14,135 bases of DNA, from the NCBI GenBank assembly GCA_964424035.1, contig CAYRHB010000095.1, positions 1-14,135 of the forward strand. The letters are read 5' to 3'. Positions 1 through 8,852 of the stretch are shown piece by piece. The stretch comes from Leptolinea sp964424035 (lineage in GTDB: Bacteria; Chloroflexota; Anaerolineae; Anaerolineales; Anaerolineaceae). The notes beneath the pieces were generated by a model. The model had not been told where the DNA came from. It worked only from the letters and a program-made list of their open reading frames with translations, and searched no databases. How positions within the stretch are numbered: position 1 is the stretch's first letter; every line of letters starts with the position of its first letter. The position numbers and the translations under genes are program-made.

Positions 1-1878
1 TCTGCACAAAATATCTTCGCGCCGGATGGCAGATTGGATCGTTTTGCTGATGTCCTGCAAAACCGTGTCACCGGCATCGTGACCGAATGTGTCATTGAAC
101 TTTTTAAAATGATCGATATCCATCATCATAATCCCGATGCTGGCTTTTTTTCGAAGTGCCCGCGGAATTTCCCGATCCAGGGTTTCCTCCATATACCTGC
201 GATTAAAAACCCCGGTCAATGGGTCACGTATGGATTGATTGCGAAGTGTTTCGCGCAACCGAATATTTGAAATGGAAAGCGAGATCATTTCGCCCATATT
301 CTGGATAAATTCACGGGTTTCATTATCAATTATGCTTTTCTCAGGCCATTCAATATGAAGCAATCCAATCATGTCACCCGAGACAACCATGGGTACCTCA
401 ATATAGCTTCCGGTGAATGTACGGGGAGTATGTTTACAAAGCAGATCTTTCGATCCGCTTCCCACAACATGGATTTGATTCCGTCTTAATGCCCAACATT
501 CATCATATGAGAATACCGGTTCGCTTGATAAACTCTTTCCCCAGGAACAGGCTGACTCCACCATATTTACCGAATTTGAAAGGAACACCGCTCCGCTTGA
601 ATCCGGGAATATTTGCCCGCCATAATTTGTAATAACTGTAAGTGCGTCTGAGAGAACGTCGCATACCTGAAGCATTTCACTCATTTCCCTTAAATGGGTT
701 AACTCCCGGTCCCTCTTCTCCAGTTTTGCCACAGTGGTTTTTAATTCATTGGTGGTTTTCTGTAAATTTGATTCGGATAGTTTTCGAAATGTAATGTCTT
801 CAAACATGAACAGCAGATTGGGTTCTTCACCCGTCTCAAATGGTGCGCAAATCCCATCCAACCAGACCTCCTTTCCGCTGGGAGATTTGCATAAAAACTC
901 AGAAGTAAGTGTTTCACCTTTTTCAATGACATCCATGGCCAGGGCGTACAGCCCGTGTTTTTCGGATGTCTGGTTGTCCCGGAAATTGCTTTTCAACAAC
1001 ATTTCCTGCGGGACAGTCAGTATTCTGCCCGCTGCCGGATTGACATGGATACACTGGCCTGAAACTTTAAAGATCATGATCCCGATGGGAGAAATATCCA
1101 ATATAGCCTGGTTGAAACGGAGTGACGCTTCAATCTGGTTCATAACCAGTTTTTTTTCGGTGATATCTTCCTTCACCGCCACAAAATTAGTGATCACTCC
1201 ATCATCATTGTAAACAGGTGAAATAGATGCGCTTTCCCAGTAGATGGACCCATCCTTTTTCCGGTTGCAGAATTCACCCCGCCAGGTCCGTCCGGAAAGG
1301 ATGGTTTCCCATAACGTACGGATCTCCTTCCTGTTTCCTTCCCCGGTCTTCAGGATAGCCGGATCCTGTCCAACTGCTTCAGCTATTGTATAACCGGTTG
1401 TGATGGTAAATTCAGGATTTGCATATTCGATCTTTCCATTTCGATCGGTTATGACGATCGTTGCCGGACTCTGTTCAACCGCTTGCGAAAGTGATCGAAG
1501 GCGGTCGTCAGCTTCCCTTTTATTGGAAATATCATGGATCAATGCCATGATCAAATGCTCGTTCTCTGTATCAAATGGACCACTATACACACCCACATAC
1601 CGGTCTTCACCGGAAGCTGTTCTGTGCGTCGAAGTGAAATAGTCCTTTTTTCCGGAGTACGCCGTTTTTAAATTGTTGATCGTTTCTGTCAATGGTTTGG
1701 GGTTTAGTTGACCAACATTCATTGAAACAAGTTGTTCAATAGCATATCCGTAAAAATTACAGGCAGACGGGTTCGCATAACGAATGGTCCCGGTCTGCGG
1801 GTCAATTAAAAGAATAACAATATTGATCCGGTCAAAAAAAGAATATCCAGAAATTTCGAGGTCAAAGTCTTTTCCCAT
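1..1878 (-). CDS. PAS-PAS-PAS-GAF-GGDEF sensor, probable diguanylate cyclase (3' end outside window)
   Basis: The frame is open for 626 codons from an ATG at 1878 to the window edge. CGGAG lies 7 bases upstream of the ATG. Three PAS-like modules are visible: about residues 12-118 (RYANPSACNFYGY), 130-241 (EYANPEFTITTGYT, ending VAVKEDITEKK) and 255-366 (HVNPAAGRIL). A likely coiled coil follows (about 367-400), then a GAF domain (about 401-540, with DECWALRRNQIHVV). The start of a GGDEF domain comes last: RDPLTGVFNRR at 551-561 and MMDIDHFKKFND at 585-596, whose Asp587 is the usual metal ligand. The window ends at REDILCR, a few residues before the expected GG(D/E)EF signature, so activity cannot be judged. 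There is no membrane segment or signal peptide, so it should be a cytoplasmic sensor making c-di-GMP. A downstream EAL domain is possible. The gene is divergent from the lytic transglycosylase. No strong promoter was found for it. Confidence 0.93.
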   Translation of the reverse strand, partial: MGKDFDLEISGYSFFDRINIVILLIDPQTGTIRYANPSACNFYGYAIEQLVSMNVGQLNPKPLTETINNLKTAYSGKKDYFTSTHRTASGEDRYVGVYSGPFDTENEHLIMALIHDISNKREADDRLRSLSQAVEQSPATIVITDRNGKIEYANPEFTITTGYTIAEAVGQDPAILKTGEGNRKEIRTLWETILSGRTWRGEFCNRKKDGSIYWESASISPVYNDDGVITNFVAVKEDITEKKLVMNQIEASLRFNQAILDISPIGIMIFKVSGQCIHVNPAAGRILTVPQEMLLKSNFRDNQTSEKHGLYALAMDVIEKGETLTSEFLCKSPSGKEVWLDGICAPFETGEEPNLLFMFEDITFRKLSESNLQKTTNELKTTVAKLEKRDRELTHLREMSEMLQVCDVLSDALTVITNYGGQIFPDSSGAVFLSNSVNMVESACSWGKSLSSEPVFSYDECWALRRNQIHVVGSGSKDLLCKHTPRTFTGSYIEVPMVVSGDMIGLLHIEWPEKSIIDNETREFIQNMGEMISLSISNIRLRETLRNQSIRDPLTGVFNRRYMEETLDREIPRALRKKASIGIMMMDIDHFKKFNDTFGHDAGDTVLQDISKTIQSAIRREDILCR

Positions 1879-2010
1879 AAAAAAACTCCGATATGATCGA
1901 AGAAAAATGAATTCTAGATACTATTATCCACAAAAACCAAAGCCCATGTTTGGGAAAAAGTACAGTAGAAGGTACAATACTTCCGTGTAATAGAGTGAAA
2001 GTTATATCAA

Positions 2011-2046
2011 TTGACAGGTCAGCATTCTTCCAGTATAAGCCAACCA
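2011..2046 (+). promoter_or_regulatory. Sigma70-type promoter of the lytic transglycosylase gene, apparently leaderless
   Basis: TTGACA (2011-2016) is a perfect -35. After exactly 17 bases comes TATAAG (2034-2039), five of six matches to the -10 consensus. The expected start point, seven bases past the hexamer, is the A of the ATG at 2046. No Shine-Dalgarno sequence precedes that ATG, which fits a leaderless transcript. Confidence 0.7.
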
Positions 2047-4469
2047 TGAAAAAACAAATCTTGCTCGCCATTGCGGTGCTGGCTTCTTCTTTCATCGCAT
2101 GCAAAACATCATCCAATCCGCTGAAACTCCTGGCAGGCGCTACTGAAACCCCGGAATATATTCCGGCTGCCCCAATTGTTGAACCTACTTCCACCCCTCT
2201 GCCAACCCCCACGCCGCTGCCCGTTGTCCGCCTGCACGAAGCGGACAGACTTCTTTTTGAAGGTGATTTTGATCAGGCTGCTGCCCTGTATCAGACTGCT
2301 TATCAGCAGGCGACAGACGATGAAACCCGCGCGGCGGCTCTATATGGTGAAGGACTTACCCATTACAAAAATGACGATTGGAACCGGGCTGGTATTGCTT
2401 TGGACGAACTAACCATGAATTTCTCCGATAGTCCCCGGGCAGCCATGGGCGAGTTTCTTTTAGGTGAGATCAAAACCATACTGGAAAATCCGGCTGATGC
2501 AGCCGTCCATTACAACAAATATCTAAACCGGCGTCCGGGAATTCTGGATTTCTATGTTCTGGAAAAGATCGGTGATGCCCAGATAGCCCAGAACCAGTTT
2601 ATCGAAGGGATAAATGCCTATTTTGCTGCGGAATCAAGTCCCGGCCTGGTGGCCAGTCCCATCTCAATAGATCTGAAGATCGCCAAAGCTTTGCGTTCCA
2701 GCGGAGATACAACCAACGCGATCCGGCAGTTACAGACCATTTACGATAATCCGGCTTCCAATGAATATGACAAATCACAGGCCAATCTATTGCTCGGGCA
2801 GATCTACCTGGAGATGGATGAACCCGAGCAGGCTTATGCACGATTCCAGGATTCAGTCAGCAATTTTCCGCATGCATATGACAGTTTCACCGCTCTTTCA
2901 GCATTGGTGGAGGCAGGTGTACCGGTTGATGAATTGAAGCGCGGTACGATCAACTACAACATGCAGAAATACGCGCTGGCGGTCGATGCATTCAACCGGT
3001 ATATCAAATCGGTTGACCAGGTGGATCCCTCTGCCTATTACTTGAAAGCCCTCAGCTTGAGGGAAATGGAATTGTATGATGATGCGGAAGCGGATTTTGA
3101 CATACTGATAAACAATTATGCTGGAACAGAGTATTTCCTCAAAGCGTGGGATGAGAAAGCGTACACATTATGGGCATATCTGGAGCGGTATCAGGACGCG
3201 GCAGAAACCATGCTTTCGTTTGTCCGTCTGTATCCCGGTGATTCAAGCGCACCCGATTTTCTCTTTGAAGCCGCTCGTATCTATGAACGTGGACAATCGT
3301 ATCAGCAGGCAATCGATACCTGGGAACGGATCATCAACGAATACCCGACATACTCACAGGTATTCCGTGCGAAATTCCTGGCAGGGATCACCCGTTACCG
3401 GATTGCGGATTATTCAGGAGCGTATAACACATTCCAGAGCAGCCTGTCACTGGCTACTGAACCTTCTGATCAGGCGGCTGCCAGTTTCTGGTCAGGAAAA
3501 GCGCAACAGATGATGAACGATATCAATGCCGCACGCCTCTCATGGCAGACGGCTTCACAACTTGACCCGACAGGCTATTACAGTGAGAGGGCAAAATTAT
3601 TATTAACCGAACAGGTTCCACTTTCCGCGTCCTCCTCCTATGATTTCGGTTATGACCTTGCCGGTGAACGCAAGGAAGCCGAGAATTGGATGATCCTTAC
3701 TTTTGGACTGGCACCGGATACTGATCTCTCATCTCCCGGACAGATTGCCGCAGATCCCGGTTTTCAGCGCGCACGTGAATTCTATGAACTCGGTCTTTAC
3801 TCCGAAGCCAGTCGGGAAATGACCGTAGTGACGAATGCCTATTCTTCTGATCCGGTCCAACTTTTCCGGCTGCTCGATTCACTGCTGGATATGGGACTGT
3901 ACAGGACAGCCATTATCAACAGCCGGCAGATTCTCGACCTGGCCGGGTTGGATGACGCTTCCACGCTCAAAGCCCCGGTGTATTTCAATCATATCCGTTT
4001 TGGCGCTTATTTCAGGGAAGAGGTACTTCAAGCTTCCCAGAATGAGAATATCCATCCATTTGTTTTGTTCAGCGTGTTACGCCAGGAAAGCATGTTCGAA
4101 GGGTTTGTCCAATCGGCAGCCGGAGCGCGGGGGATCATGCAGATCATGCCTGTTACCGGACAGGAGATTGCCAGCGGTATGGGTTGGCCCGCCAATTACA
4201 AAGCCGATGACCTGTACCGTCCATGGGTAAGCATTCGATTGGGAGCACGGTATCTGGCCCGTCAACGCGATTATTTTGGTGGGGACCTAGTGGCAGCCCT
4301 TGCCGGATACAATGCCGGTCCGGGCAATGCCCAGATCTGGTATACACTCGCTAACCAGGATCCCGATCTCTTCCTTGAAATCATCCGCTACGAAGAGACC
4401 CGGCGGTACCTGTCCCATATCTCAGAATTTACGAGCATCTATTCACGCCTGTATGAGCGGATGCCATAG
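2046..4469 (+). CDS. Lipoprotein soluble lytic murein transglycosylase (Slt-type, TPR-like repeats plus SLT domain)
   Basis: A GH23-type lytic transglycosylase of 807 residues, expected to cleave the glycan strands of peptidoglycan outside the membrane. A lipoprotein signal (MKKQILLAIAVLASSFIAC) places the lipidated Cys at 19. A Pro/Thr-rich linker (about 33-60) follows, then a long helical body of TPR-like repeats (about 64-640) of the kind that forms the Slt70 superhelix. The C-terminal SLT domain (about 670-800) has the family motifs: RQES with catalytic Glu681, GIMQIMP, AGYNAGPG and the YEETRRY segment. An in-frame TTG at 1950 would extend the protein by 32 residues, but that would bury the signal peptide and start upstream of the promoter, so the ATG at 2046 is chosen. 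No SD is present. A terminator follows at 4510, so the gene is probably transcribed alone. Confidence 0.95.
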   Translation: MKKQILLAIAVLASSFIACKTSSNPLKLLAGATETPEYIPAAPIVEPTSTPLPTPTPLPVVRLHEADRLLFEGDFDQAAALYQTAYQQATDDETRAAALYGEGLTHYKNDDWNRAGIALDELTMNFSDSPRAAMGEFLLGEIKTILENPADAAVHYNKYLNRRPGILDFYVLEKIGDAQIAQNQFIEGINAYFAAESSPGLVASPISIDLKIAKALRSSGDTTNAIRQLQTIYDNPASNEYDKSQANLLLGQIYLEMDEPEQAYARFQDSVSNFPHAYDSFTALSALVEAGVPVDELKRGTINYNMQKYALAVDAFNRYIKSVDQVDPSAYYLKALSLREMELYDDAEADFDILINNYAGTEYFLKAWDEKAYTLWAYLERYQDAAETMLSFVRLYPGDSSAPDFLFEAARIYERGQSYQQAIDTWERIINEYPTYSQVFRAKFLAGITRYRIADYSGAYNTFQSSLSLATEPSDQAAASFWSGKAQQMMNDINAARLSWQTASQLDPTGYYSERAKLLLTEQVPLSASSSYDFGYDLAGERKEAENWMILTFGLAPDTDLSSPGQIAADPGFQRAREFYELGLYSEASREMTVVTNAYSSDPVQLFRLLDSLLDMGLYRTAIINSRQILDLAGLDDASTLKAPVYFNHIRFGAYFREEVLQASQNENIHPFVLFSVLRQESMFEGFVQSAAGARGIMQIMPVTGQEIASGMGWPANYKADDLYRPWVSIRLGARYLARQRDYFGGDLVAALAGYNAGPGNAQIWYTLANQDPDLFLEIIRYEETRRYLSHISEFTSIYSRLYERMP

Positions 4470-4509
4470 TTTATTGCAGGACAATTTCATTCATAAAATC
4501 AAAATGTAC

Positions 4510-4537
4510 AAGGCTGGCTTCCCCGACAGTCTTTTTT
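4510..4537 (+). terminator. Rho-independent terminator after the lytic transglycosylase gene
   Basis: AAGGCTG (4510-4516) pairs with CAGTCTT (4527-4533) with one G-T wobble, around a 10-base loop. The run of six T at 4532-4537 overlaps the 3' arm. It lies 40 bases past the stop codon. The rest of 4470-4651 shows no gene and no convincing promoter. Confidence 0.7.
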
Positions 4538-4651
4538 ATCCTGGTTAGGTCTTTTATCTGGAATTTCGGATACTGAAAAGGCAAGGTATCAGACGCATAA
4601 CAAGTGCTAAAGGTTATGCAAACTGTAACCGATATTAATACAGGAGGTCAT

Positions 4652-5494
4652 ATGATAATTTCAAATATCACCCCCTCGTCAGAATCCACCGGTTCGGTCC
4701 GGACAAGTACCCCTGTTTCCAACCTTTCAGTAACCAGCCGCGAGGTCAGTGAAGAAAGAACAATAGAAACAGGGACGCAGTTATCCGGTGTTTCCTCGTT
4801 CGCCATGGCTATGCAGCTATCGGAATTGAGTCTGAGCAGTACAACCACACAATTCCTATATCGTTCCGATAACAGTCTGGCTGTAAAAGCGCGAAGCCAG
4901 GTCAATTTCCAAACCCGGTCAGAGGAATACCGGTTTGACATCACCATGTCGGCAGAATCAATGGGCTTAACCAGTGCTGATTTTGTGGACCCAACCCAAC
5001 CCATGACGATACAGCTTACCTACGCGCAATCGCAGCTGCAACTGTCCCAGAAGATATCCATCCAGGAGGTGGAGACCCTGCGAAAGCCTGAAGAGATCAT
5101 ACAGGATCTGGTAAAGGCACTCAGGGATGTTTTTAAAGATCCGGGAAATAAAACGGTTTCCTATGTGCTTGATTCAGAGGCAATCCAATCATTGGCCCAA
5201 AGTGACCCCAAACTGGCTCGCCTGTTTGGTGAACTGGTAATGATCATGGCCATGGTTAATCTGATGAAACAACAGGGAGAAGAGAGAAACGATTACACCA
5301 TCCTCCTTAGTGGAAAAGGCAAACCATATCTGGATATTCAACAGGAAATTGAAGGGGAACTGGTCAACCAGACGTATCAATTCAATATCACCGTTGAACC
5401 GCCGGATATCGCAGATGAGATGCCATCTGTTGAATCAAATACGGATACTGTTGAAATTTCCAAAGACGCACAGCAACCAACAACAAATCCATAG
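4652..5494 (+). CDS. Uncharacterised 280-residue protein
   Basis: I do not recognise this family. The start is the ATG at 4652, because AGGAGGT at 4642-4648 sits just before it; a longer frame from 4604 (TTG) has no such site. There is no signal peptide or clear membrane helix. Residues 1-45 are rich in Ser, Thr and Glu and probably disordered. Residues about 65-125 look beta-rich (alternating pattern around VKARSQVNFQTRSEEYRFDI). A helical section spans about 137-215 (EEIIQDLVKALRDVF and LFGELVMIMAMVNLMKQQ), a further strand-like stretch about 220-250, and the Asn/Thr/Pro-rich tail looks disordered. It contains no Cys, His or Trp. It stands between two terminators, so it is probably transcribed alone. 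A structural or surface-associated role is possible, but nothing in the sequence proves it. Confidence 0.85.
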   Translation: MIISNITPSSESTGSVRTSTPVSNLSVTSREVSEERTIETGTQLSGVSSFAMAMQLSELSLSSTTTQFLYRSDNSLAVKARSQVNFQTRSEEYRFDITMSAESMGLTSADFVDPTQPMTIQLTYAQSQLQLSQKISIQEVETLRKPEEIIQDLVKALRDVFKDPGNKTVSYVLDSEAIQSLAQSDPKLARLFGELVMIMAMVNLMKQQGEERNDYTILLSGKGKPYLDIQQEIEGELVNQTYQFNITVEPPDIADEMPSVESNTDTVEISKDAQQPTTNP

Positions 5495-5513
5495 AATCAT
5501 ATAGGTATGTAAT

Positions 5514-5542
5514 AAAATCCGGCGGGAGATCGCCGGATTTTT
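5514..5542. terminator. Bidirectional terminator between converging genes
   Basis: AAAATCCGGCG (5514-5524) and CGCCGGATTTT (5531-5541) form a perfect 11-bp stem with a 6-base loop. A T-run follows on the plus strand, and the A-run at the other side gives a T-run on the minus strand. It lies 20 bases after the stop at 5494 and 11 bases after the E2 stop at 5553, so it can end both transcripts. Confidence 0.9.
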
Positions 5543-5552
5543 GATTTGAAAA

Positions 5553-6839
5553 CTATAGAACCAGACTTGCCGGTTTTTCCAGGTATTGCGCCAGCCTTTG
5601 CATAAACAAGGCAGCTTCCGCTCCATCGGTCACCCGGTGATCAGCAGATAATGTGGCTTTCATTCTCGTGCCGACAACCAGGCTGCCATCCTGTACTACC
5701 GGAACCTGCCTGACGGAAGATATCGCCAGAATGGCCGCCTCTGGTGCGTTGATGATGGCAGCAAAATTTTCGACATCGAACATGCCTAGATTACTGACGG
5801 AAAATGTGGAACCTTCAATATCCTCCGGTTTCACTTTACCAGCCCTGGCCCGGGCAGCCATGGATTTAACATCGGCTGAAATGTGCCGCAAAGGTTTGAT
5901 ATCCGCGTCCCGGCAAACCACTGTCATCAGGCCGCCCTCCAGTGCCACCGCAACACCGATATTGACTGCCCCGTGTTTCACGATCTCATTATTTGAGAAT
6001 GAAGCATTAAGATTGGGGAATTGCCTTAATGTTAGGGCAACCGCTTTTACAATAAAATCATTGACAGATAAGCGTTCGTTTTCCGGGAGGAATTCGTTTA
6101 ATTCCTTGCGTAGCGTCATCAGAGCTGCCATATCATAGTCGTGTGTAATGTAGAAATGTGGAGCCTGCTTTGATTCAACCATACGCCGCGCGATGGCTGA
6201 ACGCAATTTATTCAATGGGACATGTTCATCCTCCCGGGCAGGAATGTTCCCTGTCCAGCTTTCGCTGATGGGCAGAGGAGTCACTTCTCCACTTCCCCGG
6301 GAGGCAGCCTGGGTAAGGGTCTCACGGGCTTTGTTGATCTCAGTAGCGGCAAGTTCTATATCTTTTCTTACTATTCTTCCGCCCGGTCCACTTCCGGAAA
6401 TACCTTCCAGAGAAATTCCAAACTCACGGGCAATTCGTTTTGCCAGCGGAGAAGCTTTTACCATGACATCCGGTGATCCGGCTGTATCGGATTTTGTTTT
6501 CTGTTCCGACGAATCCTTTTCCCTTTCCGGTTCGCTTTGAACAGGACGCTCTTGTTCCATTTCCACCCTTTGAACAGAAGATACTTCCGGCACATGTTCG
6601 CCGGGTTCGGCAATTGTTGCGATAGGCGTTCCAACCGGAACGATTGCACCCTGCTCCACCATGTGACGGTACATCACACCGCTGAAAGAGCTTTCGACTT
6701 CCACAGTAGCTTTGTCAGTCTCTATTTCAGCCAGAACATCCCCTTTGTTAACGCTTTCGCCTTCTGATTTTACCCAGCGGATCAATGTTCCTTCCGCCAT
6801 ATCAAAACCGAGTTTGGGCATGGTTATGGTCTCAGCCAT
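5553..6839 (-). CDS. pdhC: Dihydrolipoamide acetyltransferase, E2 of pyruvate dehydrogenase
   Basis: E2 core of a 2-oxoacid dehydrogenase complex: it takes the acyl group from E1 on its lipoyl arm and passes it to CoA. The 428 residues carry one lipoyl domain (about 2-80) with lipoyl Lys43 in EIETDKATVEVES. A charged Glu/Lys/Ser-rich linker follows (about 81-125), then a peripheral-subunit-binding domain (126-162, VKASPLAKRIAREFG...GPGGRIVRKDIE). The catalytic domain (about 205-428) has the active-site HRVTDGA with His401 and Asp405. The length suits a single-lipoyl bacterial E2. Its ATG shares one base with the E1 beta stop codon (TAATG), so translation is probably coupled. The substrate is taken as pyruvate from the E1 alpha sequence; an acetoin or branched-chain complex is less likely but not excluded. 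Confidence 0.95.
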   Translation of the reverse strand: MAETITMPKLGFDMAEGTLIRWVKSEGESVNKGDVLAEIETDKATVEVESSFSGVMYRHMVEQGAIVPVGTPIATIAEPGEHVPEVSSVQRVEMEQERPVQSEPEREKDSSEQKTKSDTAGSPDVMVKASPLAKRIAREFGISLEGISGSGPGGRIVRKDIELAATEINKARETLTQAASRGSGEVTPLPISESWTGNIPAREDEHVPLNKLRSAIARRMVESKQAPHFYITHDYDMAALMTLRKELNEFLPENERLSVNDFIVKAVALTLRQFPNLNASFSNNEIVKHGAVNIGVAVALEGGLMTVVCRDADIKPLRHISADVKSMAARARAGKVKPEDIEGSTFSVSNLGMFDVENFAAIINAPEAAILAISSVRQVPVVQDGSLVVGTRMKATLSADHRVTDGAEAALFMQRLAQYLEKPASLVL

Positions 6840-7810
6840 TACAACACCTCCTTCACTGCTTTAATGACCCATTCCGGTTTGGGTAAGGCCAGTTGCTCCA
6901 GATTTCGATTGTATGGCAATGGAACTTCCAGTTGTGCCACGCGCTGGACCGGGGCGTCAAGGTAATCAAATGCTTCTTCATAAATACGTGCAGCGACTTC
7001 GGACCCAACACCAAATGATTTCCAGCCTTCTTCCACTACCACAGCCCGATTGGTTTTCTTGACAGATTCGATTACCGGTTCCATATCCAATGGTCGCAGC
7101 GTCCTGAGATCAACGATTTCCGCGTCAATTCCTTCGGCAGCCAGCTGATCCGCCGCATTCCGGCTGACTTCAAGCATTTTGCTGTATGTCACCAGCGTGA
7201 CATCTTTTCCAGGCCGTTGTACCGTGGATTTTCCAATAGGCACGGTGTACTCACCTTCCGGCACCTCACCCCGTTGTTGGTAAAGCGTCGCATGCTCGAT
7301 AAATAAGATCGGATCATTGCTGCGAATGGCCGCCTTCAATAAACCTTTGGCATCAGCCGGTGTTCCTGGAGCAACAACCTTCAAACCGGGAAAATGGGCA
7401 AATATCGCGTCAGGTGTCTGCGAGTGTGTGGCACCCAGTTGACGGCCTCCACCACCAACCGCGCGGATGACCATTGGCAAAACCATTTGTCCGCCGAACA
7501 TATAATGCAGTTTGGCTGCTTCATTCACAATATGATCCATGGCCGAGAAGGCAAAATTGATGGTCATCAACTCAGCCACCGGCCGTAACCCGGTCAGCGC
7601 CGCACCGATCGCCCCGCCCACAATGGCCGCTTCCGCAATGGGCGTATCTTTTACCCGCCTGGCGCCAAAGTGATCATAAAAACCTTTGGTAACGGCATAG
7701 GTACCGCCCCAAACGCCAACTTCTTCACCCATGATGAAGACCCGGGGATCAGTTTCCATTTCTTCCCACAGCGCCTGTGATATGGCTTCCCGTACAGTAA
7801 TTTTGGCCAT
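6839..7810 (-). CDS. pdhB: Pyruvate dehydrogenase E1 component, beta subunit
   Basis: Beta subunit of the thiamine-diphosphate-dependent E1 heterotetramer that decarboxylates pyruvate and reductively acetylates the E2 lipoyl group. The 323 residues are the full family length. The N-terminal transketolase-type pyrimidine-binding domain includes GEEVGVWGGTYAVT (28-41) and RVKDTPIAE, whose Glu60 is the expected cofactor-activating glutamate. The C-terminal transketolase domain (about 200-320) includes DVTLVTYSKM and VVVEEGWKSFGVGSEV. The start is the ATG at 7810, preceded by AAAGGAGA, 18 bases after the E1 alpha stop. The gene ends in a one-base overlap with E2. It belongs to the same operon and should be made in step with E1 alpha and E2. 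Confidence 0.95.
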   Translation of the reverse strand: MAKITVREAISQALWEEMETDPRVFIMGEEVGVWGGTYAVTKGFYDHFGARRVKDTPIAEAAIVGGAIGAALTGLRPVAELMTINFAFSAMDHIVNEAAKLHYMFGGQMVLPMVIRAVGGGGRQLGATHSQTPDAIFAHFPGLKVVAPGTPADAKGLLKAAIRSNDPILFIEHATLYQQRGEVPEGEYTVPIGKSTVQRPGKDVTLVTYSKMLEVSRNAADQLAAEGIDAEIVDLRTLRPLDMEPVIESVKKTNRAVVVEEGWKSFGVGSEVAARIYEEAFDYLDAPVQRVAQLEVPLPYNRNLEQLALPKPEWVIKAVKEVL

Positions 7811-7828
7811 GCTATTCTCCTTTACCCC

Positions 7829-8785
7829 CTAATCCACATAAATGTGTTCAAACAGGGTTTCTGCTGCCGGTTCAGGGCTCATCTCGGCGAACTCAACCGC
7901 GTCCGCCACATCTGATTCGGCAAGGCGTTCTTGTTCAGAAAGCTCTTTCTCTGTGGCAATTTTGTTGTCAATCAGATATTTCCCGAAAATGGCTATGGGA
8001 TCGTTTTCCTGCCATTTATGGACCTCATCCGGTTTCCTGTACCGTTCAGGATCGCCCATGGAATGTCCGCGGAACCGGTACGTATTAACCTCCAGGAAAT
8101 AAGGTCCCTTTCCTGACCGGATATGCTCCAGAGCCACTTGCGCGGCATCCCGAACCTTGATCAGATCCATACCATCCACCGAGTTACTCTCCATTCCGTA
8201 CCCCTCAGCTTTTTGGCGGATTGATGAGACGGCAGATGCCCTTTCAACCGCGGTTCCCATGCCATACTGGTTGTTTTCACAAACCCAGAGTACGGGAAGA
8301 TTCCATACTTTTGAAAGATTCAGAGCTTCATGAAAATACCCGATGTTGCTGGCGCCATCTCCAAACATACAGATAGTCGCCCCGCCTGTTTCCTGGTATT
8401 GGTCACCAATTGCCAGTCCGGCAGCAATGGGAAGGTGTGCGCCCACAATGGCATGCCCACCCCAAAAATTCTTTTCAACATCAGCCATGTGCATGGAGCC
8501 GCCCCTGCCTTTTGAGCATCCGGTTACCTTCCCCAGTAATTCAGCCATAACCTCCCGGGCAGGAATTCCACAATTTATGGCTACACCATGATCCCGGTAT
8601 GCGGTGATGACACGATCTTCAGGATTTCGGGCTGCAACCAATCCGGTGCTCACTGCCTCTTGCCCGATATACAGATGCAAAAAACCACCAATCTTTCCCT
8701 GCTGGTAAAGTTCAGCAGACCGTTCTTCAAGGTGGCGAATAACCACCATTTGTCTATACAGATCCAGGTAATTTGATTTTTCCAC
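7829..8785 (-). CDS. pdhA: Pyruvate dehydrogenase E1 component, alpha subunit
   Basis: Alpha subunit of the heterotetrameric E1. The start is the GTG at 8785, with GGAGG nine bases upstream, giving 318 residues. The frame continues to a TTG at 8863, but that codon lies upstream of the promoter -10 and has no ribosome site, so it is rejected. The thiamine-diphosphate motif runs from GDG (142-144) to ENN (170-172). KGRGGSMHMADVEKNFWGGHAIVGAHLPIAAGLA (92-125) and TYRFRGHSMGDPERYR (235-250) are typical of pyruvate-type E1 alpha. The RFRGHS-DP form argues for pyruvate rather than acetoin. First gene of the E1 alpha-E1 beta-E2 operon; the E3 gene is not in the window. Confidence 0.95.
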   Translation of the reverse strand: MEKSNYLDLYRQMVVIRHLEERSAELYQQGKIGGFLHLYIGQEAVSTGLVAARNPEDRVITAYRDHGVAINCGIPAREVMAELLGKVTGCSKGRGGSMHMADVEKNFWGGHAIVGAHLPIAAGLAIGDQYQETGGATICMFGDGASNIGYFHEALNLSKVWNLPVLWVCENNQYGMGTAVERASAVSSIRQKAEGYGMESNSVDGMDLIKVRDAAQVALEHIRSGKGPYFLEVNTYRFRGHSMGDPERYRKPDEVHKWQENDPIAIFGKYLIDNKIATEKELSEQERLAESDVADAVEFAEMSPEPAAETLFEHIYVD

Positions 8786-8839
8786 GCTTCTTATCCTCCA
8801 TCCAATTTGTGGGGGGTTATTCTTGATTTTCTTACAATT

Positions 8840-8848
8840 ATTATAGCA
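8840..8848 (-). promoter_or_regulatory. Extended -10 promoter of the pdhABC operon
   Basis: On the minus strand TGC directly precedes TATAAT (8845-8840), the extended -10 form TGnTATAAT. No good -35 is seen at 16-18 bases (only a T-run), as is common for extended -10 promoters. The start point should be near 8833, giving a leader of about 48 bases before the GTG at 8785. This rules out the TTG at 8863 as the start codon. Confidence 0.65.
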
Positions 8849-8852
8849 ATAG

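Noticed and set aside
734..1213. 159-codon plus-strand open frame
   Set aside because: It lies opposite the PAS domains of the sensor gene, whose minus-strand frame is intact and conserved; the plus-strand product resembles nothing.
1950..2045. TTG start giving a 32-residue N-terminal extension of the lytic transglycosylase
   Set aside because: It would begin upstream of the promoter and bury the lipoprotein signal peptide; the ATG at 2046 starts a proper signal and lipobox.
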